A stretch of 5,411 nucleotides of DNA. Source: Thiotrichaceae bacterium. Its GTDB lineage: Bacteria > Pseudomonadota > Gammaproteobacteria > Thiotrichales > Thiotrichaceae. Location: contig JALVEA010000037.1 of NCBI GenBank assembly GCA_027008665.1, positions 1-5,411 of the forward strand, read 5' to 3'. How positions within the stretch are numbered: position 1 is the first letter of the stretch; each line of letters begins with the position of its first letter. The notes under the pieces are model-generated. The model worked only from the letters and a program-made list of their open reading frames with translations, was not told where the DNA came from and made no database searches. Of the stretch, positions 1 through 5,411 are shown one piece after another. The translations under genes and the position numbers were made by a program.

Positions 1-125
1 GGTAGTGTTAAGTTATCTTGTTGAAAAATATGAATATTGTAATAAATATAAAATAATATATGTTTTATTGGAGATTATTTTGTAATAAAAATGTTTAATA
101 ATTATTAATAAAATAATAAGTTGTT

Positions 126-140
126 ATACTTAAATAGTAT
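126..140. repeat. 5-bp-arm inverted repeat abutting the -35 element
   Basis: ATACT (126-130) and AGTAT (136-140) are perfect inverted arms around a 5-base centre, ending exactly one base before the TTGACA at 141. If transcription starts near 176 the dyad centre lies near -43, a place where activators or repressors often bind. The arms are short and the region is extremely AT-rich, so chance is a real alternative. No known operator consensus was recognised. Confidence 0.25.
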
Positions 141-169
141 TTGACAAATTAATTAATTATTATTACTGT
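141..169 (+). promoter_or_regulatory. Predicted sigma-70-type promoter for the RTX-like protein/cysC operon
   Basis: A perfect -35 hexamer TTGACA lies at 141-146. With the optimal 17-base spacer the -10 position is TACTGT (164-169), which keeps the three most conserved -10 bases (T, A and final T) but is otherwise weak. A strong -35 with a weak -10 is compatible with regulated expression. Transcription would start near 176 and leave a leader of about 90 nt before the ATG at 265. The surrounding A/T tracts could act as an UP element. The -10 assignment is the uncertain part. Confidence 0.5.
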
Positions 170-193
170 GTGACGAAAAAATTATCTGAATAT

Positions 194-209
194 ATTATCA
201 ACGGATAAT
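194..209 (+). repeat. Small hairpin (ATTATC-AACG-GATAAT) in the 5' leader
   Basis: Perfect 6-base inverted arms ATTATC (194-199) and GATAAT (204-209) flank a 4-base AACG loop. A further direct copy of ATTATC sits at 181-186. The element is downstream of the predicted promoter, so it would be in the mRNA leader, or it could be a DNA operator just after the start site. The stem is AT-rich and only marginally stable. No T-tract follows, so it is not an intrinsic terminator. Confidence 0.3.
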
Positions 210-264
210 GTGTTCAATTGTTGCTATTTTAGAAATATTATTATTTTATTACGGGAGTTAAGTA

Positions 265-1329
265 ATGCCTCAGTATGATCAAACAATAGAAAGGGTTTCG
301 AGTAATCTTTCTTCTGCTAATAATATAGATGGTGCGACACAACAAGCAATAAGTAGTTTATTATCAACCTTTGAAGATGAAGGTTATAGGGGAAAGTCTC
401 TTAAGGTTGAAAGATTATCTGAATGTTACGAGCCTAAAGAAGATAACGATATGGTTGTGACGAGGGGGGTTGATGTTGTAAATACGAGTGCATCAATAAT
501 CGTTATGGAGGGCTTATCTCCTGTTGTTATTGATATTGATACTCCCATTGAAATAGGGCAGCGGGTTGTGATTGGCGGTGATGGGGCAGATAGTGTCTCA
601 ATTTTAGGTGGTGATTCGGTTGTTATTAATGCAGGTGCTGGTAATGACTCCGTTACTACAGGAGCAGGAAGAGATGTCGTTAATGGAGGAGTGGGTAATG
701 ATAGTATTAGCACAGGGGCAGGAGCTGATTCGGTTACTGTAGGACAAGGAGCAGATTCTGTTGATACAGGGCTTGGTTTTGATAGTGTTTTAACCGTATT
801 AGATTCGGATGAAGCAGATTTTACTGTGGATGAGAACGGTCAAATTGTTATAACGAATATTGAAACGAATGAGATCACACAAATTGATAATGCGGAGTAT
901 CTTGAATTTGGCGATGGAGCAGGGCATCTTGTTGTTGGTAATAATTACAAAGATGATGTACTTGATGATGTCTTCAATACAATCCTGTCAAATACAGATG
1001 AGAATGCTACTCCATTATTAAGGGCAGGGGCACACCTTACTAATGATGAGTTGAGCGATATGATTAGTAACTATCTTGCTTCAGATCAATTTAATGAGAG
1101 TAGTCAAGGAGTAACGAATTTGAATGATTTGGTCGAGCTTATTTATGAAGATACATTAGGTGTTGAGGCTGAATCAGATGAGTTAACTAATTGGGTTGAT
1201 CTTGCCAAAGCAGAACTTCAAGATCCATCTAATAGATTGGATGAAATTGCAGCGGAAATTGAAGCTACAGGAGATGTCGTTTTAATTGGTCAAATATCCT
1301 CTTCTGATATAGATATTGGTTCAATATAA
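265..1329 (+). CDS. Acidic RTX-like repeat protein with DUF4214-like C-terminal region, probably type I secreted
   Basis: This 354-residue protein has no N-terminal signal peptide or membrane segment and is strongly acidic. Residues 104-177 hold about seven nonapeptide units of the form x-G-x-G-x-D-S-V-x, a variant of the RTX calcium-binding motif GGxGxDxUx; one unit near residue 115 is degenerate. Residues about 183-222 resemble the module that often follows RTX repeats (ending in a 'YLEFGDG' stretch). Residues about 255-320 resemble DUF4214 (ASDQF, then LIYEDTLG and NW). RTX proteins typically leave by type I secretion through an uncleaved C-terminal signal, and the uncharged hydrophobic tail (VVLIGQI, last residues IGSI) fits that. 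The start is supported by GGGAG at 253-257, 7 bases upstream. The likely role is an extracellular calcium-binding matrix or adhesion protein, not a toxin: no catalytic domain is seen. The gene leads an operon with cysC. Family call is good; function is inference. Confidence 0.8.
   Translation: MPQYDQTIERVSSNLSSANNIDGATQQAISSLLSTFEDEGYRGKSLKVERLSECYEPKEDNDMVVTRGVDVVNTSASIIVMEGLSPVVIDIDTPIEIGQRVVIGGDGADSVSILGGDSVVINAGAGNDSVTTGAGRDVVNGGVGNDSISTGAGADSVTVGQGADSVDTGLGFDSVLTVLDSDEADFTVDENGQIVITNIETNEITQIDNAEYLEFGDGAGHLVVGNNYKDDVLDDVFNTILSNTDENATPLLRAGAHLTNDELSDMISNYLASDQFNESSQGVTNLNDLVELIYEDTLGVEAESDELTNWVDLAKAELQDPSNRLDEIAAEIEATGDVVLIGQISSSDIDIGSI
574..795 (+). repeat. RTX-like nonapeptide repeat block (about seven units) within the first gene
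   Basis: The translated units include GGDGADSVS, AGAGNDSVT, TGAGRDVVN, GGVGNDSIS, TGAGADSVT, VGQGADSVD and TGLGFDSVL, in a regular nine-residue period from about residue 122 to 177 with an interrupted unit just before. Only two units keep the double Gly at the start; the Asp is invariant and the residue after it is nearly always Ser. At the DNA level the copies have diverged in codon choice, so this is an old protein repeat and not a recent tandem duplication. Six to seven turns would form a small calcium-dependent beta-roll. Confidence 0.75.
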
Positions 1330-1342
1330 GCTCTGGATTATT

Positions 1343-1951
1343 ATGACAAAGAATATTGTTTGGTATCAGAATAATGTTACCCGAATTGCTCGTCAAAACT
1401 TAAATAGACATCGGTCAATAATGATTTGGTTTACGGGTCTTTCAGGTGCTGGAAAATCAACTTTAGCGAGTGCCGTTGAAGCCTATTTGCATGAGCTTCA
1501 ATACCGTACTTATATGCTTGATGGCGACAATGTTCGACATGGTTTAAATTCGGATTTGGGCTTTAGCCTGAAGGATCGTGATGAGAACCTGCGCCGTATT
1601 GGTGAGGTTGGAAAATTAATGGTGGATGCTGGTGTTATAACATTAGCAGCATTTATTTCACCTTTAGAAGAAGAGCGAGCAAATGTTCGTCGTTTATTTG
1701 CTCGTGATGATTTTATTGAAGTTTATTGCAATGCATCATTAGATGTTTGTGAAACTCGTGATACAAAAGGAATGTATAAAAAAGCAAGGGAGGGTAAAAT
1801 TTTGGATTTTACGGGTGTTTCATCACCTTATGAAGCTCCAATATCTCCAGATATTACTGTCAATACAGGGACAAAAAAGTTAGAAGACTGTGTTTATGAT
1901 GTAATTGATGAATTAAAAAAGCGTGGATTAGTGCCTTTAACCCAAAACTAG
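1343..1951 (+). CDS. cysC: Adenylylsulfate (APS) kinase
   Basis: This 202-residue enzyme phosphorylates adenosine 5'-phosphosulfate with ATP to give PAPS, the donor for sulfotransferases and an intermediate in assimilatory sulfate reduction. It is full length for a stand-alone CysC and cytoplasmic. Visible motifs are the P-loop GLSGAGKST (32-40), DGDNVRHGLNSDLGFS (60-75), ENLRRIGEVGKL (81-92), AFISP with the conserved Ser106 (103-107), and the lid/substrate region CETRDTKGMYKKAREG (136-151) followed by FTGVSSPYEAP (156-166). The start at 1343 gives the classical MTKNIVW opening; an in-frame ATG at 1316 overlaps the upstream gene and adds nine atypical residues. The ribosome site is weak (TGGA at 1334-1337), and with only 13 bases after the previous stop, translational coupling is likely. 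No cysD, cysN or cysH is present here, so a dedicated PAPS supply for polymer sulfation is plausible but inferred. Confidence 0.96.
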   Translation: MTKNIVWYQNNVTRIARQNLNRHRSIMIWFTGLSGAGKSTLASAVEAYLHELQYRTYMLDGDNVRHGLNSDLGFSLKDRDENLRRIGEVGKLMVDAGVITLAAFISPLEEERANVRRLFARDDFIEVYCNASLDVCETRDTKGMYKKAREGKILDFTGVSSPYEAPISPDITVNTGTKKLEDCVYDVIDELKKRGLVPLTQN

Positions 1952-2056
1952 ATTGAGTATTAGCACCTGTTAGAGGCATGTTTTTAAGGAATAATAATAA
2001 TTAGAGTGTAGTAACCATATCAACATGGATATATTCCTAAAAAAAACTATTTTCTT

Positions 2057-2063
2057 AGAAAGG
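2057..2063 (+). promoter_or_regulatory. Ribosome binding site deciding the lipoprotein start
   Basis: AGAAAGG precedes the ATG at 2067 by three bases, a rather tight spacing. The longer in-frame ATG at 2025 has no purine-rich site upstream and would place 14 extra residues before an otherwise standard lipoprotein signal peptide. The site therefore favours initiation at 2067. Confidence 0.55.
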
Positions 2064-2066
2064 CTA

Positions 2067-4067
2067 ATGATTAATCAAAGTAAGCTTGTTGGAGTATTAA
2101 TATTAGCTTTAATATTGTTAGTAGGTTGTGGTAATGAAAGAGCTTCAACGGCAAATGAGGCTAGCAAAGGGAGAGTAATTAGTAGTGAAATGCCCTTTAC
2201 CATTGCTTTTCGTGGTGAACGCATACGGAAATTATTAAAGAATTATTCAAATTGGGAGCATTATTATCAAAAATATTCTGGAAGTATTAGGAAATACACA
2301 TCAGAAGAATTATTAAACCTACCGAAGTCTAATCAAGTTTTTGCTGCTAAGTTTGATAAAAATTACCCCAATAAATTAAAATTATTACATTTTGATGGTA
2401 GGGCACGTCAAGTTCATACTGCTCCTCTTGTTTATCAGCGCTATTTCCCAGGGCATTGGGTGTATTTACCAGGAAGTAGGGTACTTTTGGATGTCACAGA
2501 AAATGTAGAGCAGATTAAAGTTGAGAATAGCCGTGTTTTTTCCTTAAAAGCTTATACTCGAAAATGGAAAAAGAAGACAATAAATTTTCCTCATGATGCA
2601 TTGCTGGTAGCAGTGGATGAGAGCGGGAATAGATTATGGTATCAATCAGAATACGTTCAGATTAAGAGCTTGAATCATCATAATAATCTAGTTGAAATTA
2701 AGCGTGGGCAGTATTTTTCAAAACCACGAAGTTTTAAGGCGCATAGAGCTTTCTTACTCCCGTTAGCTGCTGGTATATGGGGAGGAAAACCTATGTGGTT
2801 TTATAATTATTCTACGCAAAGCCCAGTTGATAAAAATGGAAAACATGCAGGGGATATTGTTGCAGAGGAACTGCAACAATGGTTAGGAACAGAATTGAAA
2901 TGGCTTGATGGTATTGCTTTTGATGTTGTTGATTGGCGGGTTAATAGCAAATGGGACACTGATAATAATAATTATTCAGATGGTGGTTATATTAAGGGAG
3001 TAAATGAGTTTGCTCGTGGTAACTTACATTTTTTAGAGAAACTGAGGAAATTATTACCAGAGAATAAAATACTAACAGCAGATGGATATCGTTTAAATAA
3101 TCAACGGGCTATTCATGTGCTAAATGGTATTGAGTTTGAAGGCACTGTCAGATATGACGATGCTTTCCGTGCTTTTTCAAATACAGTTAATATCTTAAAT
3201 TTTTGGAAGCAACAGCAATACTATAGACCTCAGTTTTCTTATTTAGTACAAAAGTTTCGTGATCAACACGACAAAAAAAATCAACAACGATTGACACGTT
3301 TTGGTGTGGCACTAGCAAGTATTTATGGTGTGGGGAGTGGTTTTATTGGGATTCATAAAATAAATCCACTTTATGAATCAGGTTGGCTTGGAAAACCTAT
3401 TTCTTCGATTAAGCGTTTGGCATTGAGTTATCCTTTAAATGATTTTATCCAAACACCAAAGGTTATTTCCAATGTAAAAATCAGTCATCAAGGAAAAGAG
3501 TTAATTATTTCTCCATTGGATGTTTTAGAGCCTATGCGTTTAAGTTGGTCCTTTCCAAAACCAAAAGAAGGAGATTTGTTATTGCAATTGACGTTGCTTT
3601 CTTTAAAAAATTCTATAGATTTTCCTAAAAAAGCACAAATTCCTAGAGCAATCAAAGTTACTGCTACTAATTTACCTTATTTTGGCGAAGGGATAAAGAA
3701 GCAGAAACAGTATACAAAAAGTTATGGTTTGTTTAATGCAAATGAATCACAACAACTTTCCTTCTATTTTCGTAGAGCGGCAAAAGCTAGAGGAAAAACA
3801 CTTAATTTAGTCTTAAATATTGAACCCTCAAATAGCGTTAAAATGAGTCAGATAGCTCTTTATCAATCAGCAGATATTCATTGGAGAGAATTTGAAAAAG
3901 GTTATTTATTACTTAACCCTTCATTAGAGCCTCAGAGAGTAGATTTAACTCATCTGCTTGGTAATAACAAATGGACATTATTTAATAGATTAACAAGGGA
4001 GGAAATAAATCAGAATTATATAATAATCCCCCCTATTGATGCCTTGTATTTAGAAAAGGGAATATAA
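2067..4067 (+). CDS. Putative glycoside-hydrolase-like lipoprotein (TIM-barrel type, unassigned family)
   Basis: From the preferred start this is 666 residues. A lipoprotein signal peptide opens it: positively charged K6, hydrophobic 7-19 and lipobox LVGC with the lipidated Cys at 21; residue +2 is Gly, not the Asp inner-membrane retention signal, so outer-membrane placement is likely if the organism is Gram-negative. Residues about 225-430 look like barrel strands of a glycosidase: FLLPLAAGIWG, a WLDGIAFDVVDW strand (279-290), a W-D-T-D-N-N-N-Y-S-D-G-G loop (296-307), ILTADG (335-340) and GIEFEG (354-359). Acidic residues D286, D289, D339, E356 and E358 are candidate catalytic or binding residues. 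Residues about 480-605 look beta-rich, like a carbohydrate-binding jelly roll, and REFEKGYLLLNPS (607-619) begins a C-terminal strand domain of the kind that ends many glycosidases. It lies 115 bases after cysC. The substrate is unknown; an envelope glycan made by this locus is the likely one. The exact family could not be assigned. Confidence 0.72.
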   Translation: MINQSKLVGVLILALILLVGCGNERASTANEASKGRVISSEMPFTIAFRGERIRKLLKNYSNWEHYYQKYSGSIRKYTSEELLNLPKSNQVFAAKFDKNYPNKLKLLHFDGRARQVHTAPLVYQRYFPGHWVYLPGSRVLLDVTENVEQIKVENSRVFSLKAYTRKWKKKTINFPHDALLVAVDESGNRLWYQSEYVQIKSLNHHNNLVEIKRGQYFSKPRSFKAHRAFLLPLAAGIWGGKPMWFYNYSTQSPVDKNGKHAGDIVAEELQQWLGTELKWLDGIAFDVVDWRVNSKWDTDNNNYSDGGYIKGVNEFARGNLHFLEKLRKLLPENKILTADGYRLNNQRAIHVLNGIEFEGTVRYDDAFRAFSNTVNILNFWKQQQYYRPQFSYLVQKFRDQHDKKNQQRLTRFGVALASIYGVGSGFIGIHKINPLYESGWLGKPISSIKRLALSYPLNDFIQTPKVISNVKISHQGKELIISPLDVLEPMRLSWSFPKPKEGDLLLQLTLLSLKNSIDFPKKAQIPRAIKVTATNLPYFGEGIKKQKQYTKSYGLFNANESQQLSFYFRRAAKARGKTLNLVLNIEPSNSVKMSQIALYQSADIHWREFEKGYLLLNPSLEPQRVDLTHLLGNNKWTLFNRLTREEINQNYIIIPPIDALYLEKGI

Positions 4068-4092
4068 TTGTTTTTGACTAAAAATAGTAATA

Positions 4093-4118
4093 AAAAAAAA
4101 TATATATAGTCTATAATC
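4093..4118 (+). promoter_or_regulatory. Possible promoter for the small protein gene: A9 tract, TA run and TATAAT box
   Basis: A perfect -10 hexamer TATAAT sits at 4113-4118, 60 bases before the start codon at 4179. No good -35 lies 16-18 bases upstream (that position reads AATAAA); instead an A9 tract (4093-4101) and an alternating TA run occupy the spacer region. A TTGACT at 4074-4079 is 33 bases from the TATAAT and 22 from an alternative TATATA at 4102-4107, so neither pairing is canonical. In such AT-rich DNA a chance TATAAT is quite possible. Confidence 0.4.
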
Positions 4119-4178
4119 AATACGATGGTAAAAAATATTGTCATCATATTTTAAAATTAATAAATAAGGAATATTATT

Positions 4179-4529
4179 ATGCATTTTCGAGTTCGTGGAA
4201 GTAACGTACAAATAATTAAAACAGTAAAAGATGTAACAGGAAAAGCAAAGTCTATGCCTATTGGCTCTGCAAGTTTAACGACAGGAAACATAAAAAATGA
4301 TGCTTTAGAAAAATTGACTACAAATGAGCAAGCTGAAGTTAAAGCTTGGATTGACAAACGCATGAGGATTATTAAGCAGGATTTAGAGGTTAGGTTAGCA
4401 CTTCTTCCAGATATTTTAGAAAATTATACTTTAGCAATTCGTAAAGGTACGGTTGTTTTATCTAAGGAAGATGCTACTCGACTAGATAAAGCAACCAGAA
4501 TTTTCCGTAGAACTGTTGTTGCTAGCTAA
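4179..4529 (+). CDS. Conserved-looking small protein of unknown function
   Basis: The protein has 116 residues, is basic overall and has neither signal peptide nor membrane segment, so it should be cytoplasmic. I do not recognise a named family with confidence. Residues 2-34 look like a beta hairpin (HFRVRG, VQIIKTV, a KAK turn, PIGSASL); residues about 39-90 look like helices, including EQAEVKAWIDKRMRIIKQDL; residues 95-112 form a final basic helix with TRIFRRT. The opening hairpin recalls the N-terminal strands of some IS1634-type transposases, but there is no catalytic domain and no terminal inverted repeat nearby, so that is only a loose resemblance. Nucleic-acid binding is possible from the Arg/Lys content. 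The start is well supported by AAGGA at 4166-4170, eight bases upstream. It sits between the glycosidase-like lipoprotein and the epimerase with 111 and 72 bases of gap, so it may be a regulator or an unrelated insert. Confidence 0.75.
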   Translation: MHFRVRGSNVQIIKTVKDVTGKAKSMPIGSASLTTGNIKNDALEKLTTNEQAEVKAWIDKRMRIIKQDLEVRLALLPDILENYTLAIRKGTVVLSKEDATRLDKATRIFRRTVVAS

Positions 4530-4591
4530 GGAAGAAAACTTCAATAATATGATAGATACTCTTATAAAATTAAAATCATGCTTCGTAATAC

Positions 4592-4595
4592 GGAG
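4592..4595 (+). promoter_or_regulatory. Ribosome binding site deciding the SDR start
   Basis: GGAG six bases before the ATG at 4602 is a well-spaced Shine-Dalgarno site. An in-frame ATG at 4578 has only AT-rich sequence upstream and would add eight residues before the first beta strand of the Rossmann fold. Starting at 4602 gives the usual MKRIAVFGANGFIG opening. Confidence 0.7.
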
Positions 4596-4601
4596 TTTGA
4601 A

Positions 4602-5411
4602 ATGAAAAGGATTGCAGTCTTTGGTGCAAATGGTTTTATTGGAAAGAATGCGGTCAAATTTCTTTCTAATTACAGTGACTATGAAGTGATTGCACTATCT
4701 CGAAAATTTGATAAGAGTATAGAAGAATATCCTAATGTAACTTATAAAATTGTTGATTTACTTGATCCATTTCAAGTCATTTCTGCGGTAGAAAATATTG
4801 ATGTTGTTATACAACTCGTTTCTACATCAAGCCCAGGAATGATGAATCAATTTCTTGAGGAAGATATTTATAATAATGTAATACCTCATATTAGTTTTAT
4901 TAGGATATGTTTAAGCGCAAAAGTTAAGCGAATTATTTTTCTCTCATCGGGAGGGACTGTTTATGGGCAACCAAAATATCTCCCGATTGATGAGAATCAT
5001 CCAACTGACCCCTTGAGTTCACATGGTATTAGTAAATTAATGACTGAAAAATACTATGGATTGTTTGCTCAAACTGAAGAACAATTAGATTATGTTATTT
5101 TGAGGGTTTCAAATCCTTTTGGTCCTCATCAAATATTTAAAAAATCACAAGGATTAATTGCTGCGGTTATTGATAAAATAAAATATAAGCAAGATGTGCT
5201 TGTTTATGGTGACGGTACAGCAGAGCGAGATTATATTTATATAGATGATCTTATGTCTGCCATTGTTAAAGTGATAGAAACAACTGACATTTCTTGTGAA
5301 ATATTTAATATTGGTAGTGGGCAAGGAAAAAGTGTGAATGAAATTATAAAAGCAATGGAAACTGTAATGGGGCAAGATATACCAATAAGGTATATTGCTC
5401 AACGTAACTCT
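4602..5411 (+). CDS. NAD-dependent sugar-nucleotide epimerase/dehydratase (extended SDR), 3' end cut by the window
   Basis: The visible 270 residues form an extended short-chain dehydrogenase of the GalE/WcaG type that remodels nucleotide-linked sugars for surface polysaccharides. The NAD-binding GANGFIG lies at 8-14, an acidic stretch VDLLDP follows, then SSGGTVYG (115-122), RVSNPFGP (168-175), GDGTAERDYIYIDD (203-216) and FNIGSG near 234-239, all in family order. Family members run about 300-330 residues, so roughly 30-60 residues are missing beyond the edge; no stop is seen. The usual YxxxK catalytic pair is at 141-145 but reads H-G-I-S-K: Lys145 is kept while Tyr is replaced by His (CAT, 5022-5024). 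In the GalE alignment Thr119 remains, whereas the GalE Ser124 position appears to be Gly117. It begins 72 bases after the small protein gene on the same strand. Substrate cannot be read from sequence; UDP-hexose or UDP-HexNAc 4-epimerase or a reductase are candidates. Confidence 0.9.
   Translation, partial: MKRIAVFGANGFIGKNAVKFLSNYSDYEVIALSRKFDKSIEEYPNVTYKIVDLLDPFQVISAVENIDVVIQLVSTSSPGMMNQFLEEDIYNNVIPHISFIRICLSAKVKRIIFLSSGGTVYGQPKYLPIDENHPTDPLSSHGISKLMTEKYYGLFAQTEEQLDYVILRVSNPFGPHQIFKKSQGLIAAVIDKIKYKQDVLVYGDGTAERDYIYIDDLMSAIVKVIETTDISCEIFNIGSGQGKSVNEIIKAMETVMGQDIPIRYIAQRNS

Noticed and set aside
2..85. Open frame from the left edge on the + strand ending in TAA at 83-85, possibly the tail of an upstream gene
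   Set aside because: Only 27 codons of low-complexity AT-rich sequence, with no recognisable protein features; a stop-free run of this size is expected by chance.
426..713. 95-codon reverse-strand open frame inside the RTX-like gene
   Set aside because: It is the antisense shadow of the repeat-rich coding sequence, with a Pro/Thr/Ser-biased composition and no family resemblance.
1963..1988. Possible terminator after cysC (CCT...AGG followed by a run of T)
   Set aside because: The stem is only about three pairs and the T run is not directly adjacent, too weak for an intrinsic terminator.
2025..2066. Upstream in-frame start giving a 680-residue lipoprotein
   Set aside because: No ribosome site precedes it and the extra 14 residues spoil an otherwise standard lipoprotein signal peptide.
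3273..3280. A8 tract within the lipoprotein gene as a frameshift or slippage site
   Set aside because: The frame continues normally on both sides, and A tracts of this size are common in AT-rich coding DNA; no sign of a designed shift was seen.
4071..4085. T5-GACT-A5 inverted repeat just after the lipoprotein stop as a terminator
   Set aside because: The stem is purely A-T pairs without any GC core, so it would not form a functional terminator hairpin.
4157..4363. 68-codon reverse-strand open frame overlapping the small protein gene
   Set aside because: The forward frame has a strong ribosome site and protein-like composition; the reverse one overlaps its start and has no support.
5154..5402. 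82-codon reverse-strand open frame within the SDR gene
   Set aside because: The forward frame carries unmistakable SDR motifs throughout this stretch; the reverse frame is a shadow rich in Ile, Tyr and Asn.

Overview
The window is AT-rich and gene-dense, with five genes all on the + strand: four complete and a fifth cut by the right edge. Gene families (RTX-type repeat protein, CysC, lipobox lipoprotein, sugar-nucleotide SDR) and Shine-Dalgarno starts indicate a Gram-negative bacterium, most likely a low-GC proteobacterium (perhaps a gammaproteobacterium). The genus cannot be named from sequence alone.

Layout: 1-264 is a very AT-rich non-coding leader with a consensus-like promoter and several small inverted repeats. 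265-1329 encodes an acidic protein with a short block of RTX-like nonapeptides and a DUF4214-like C-terminal part, probably exported by a type I system. Only 13 bases later, 1343-1951 encodes a complete APS kinase (CysC), very likely in the same operon. 2067-4067 encodes a large lipoprotein resembling putative TIM-barrel glycoside hydrolases. After a short AT-rich gap with a perfect -10 hexamer, 4179-4529 encodes a small protein of unknown function. From 4602 to the edge runs an extended-SDR NAD-dependent sugar-nucleotide epimerase/dehydratase whose usual catalytic Tyr position reads His.

Taken together the region looks like part of a surface or extracellular polysaccharide locus. The SDR would make a nucleotide sugar, CysC would supply PAPS (possibly for sulfation of the polymer, as no cysD/cysN lies here), the lipoprotein would trim or bind the glycan in the envelope, and the RTX-like protein could be a secreted calcium-binding matrix or adhesion protein. 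This joint role is inference from family membership and gene order. No glycosyltransferase, sulfotransferase or transporter is visible in the window. No tRNA, rRNA, CRISPR array, insertion sequence or convincing intrinsic terminator was found.
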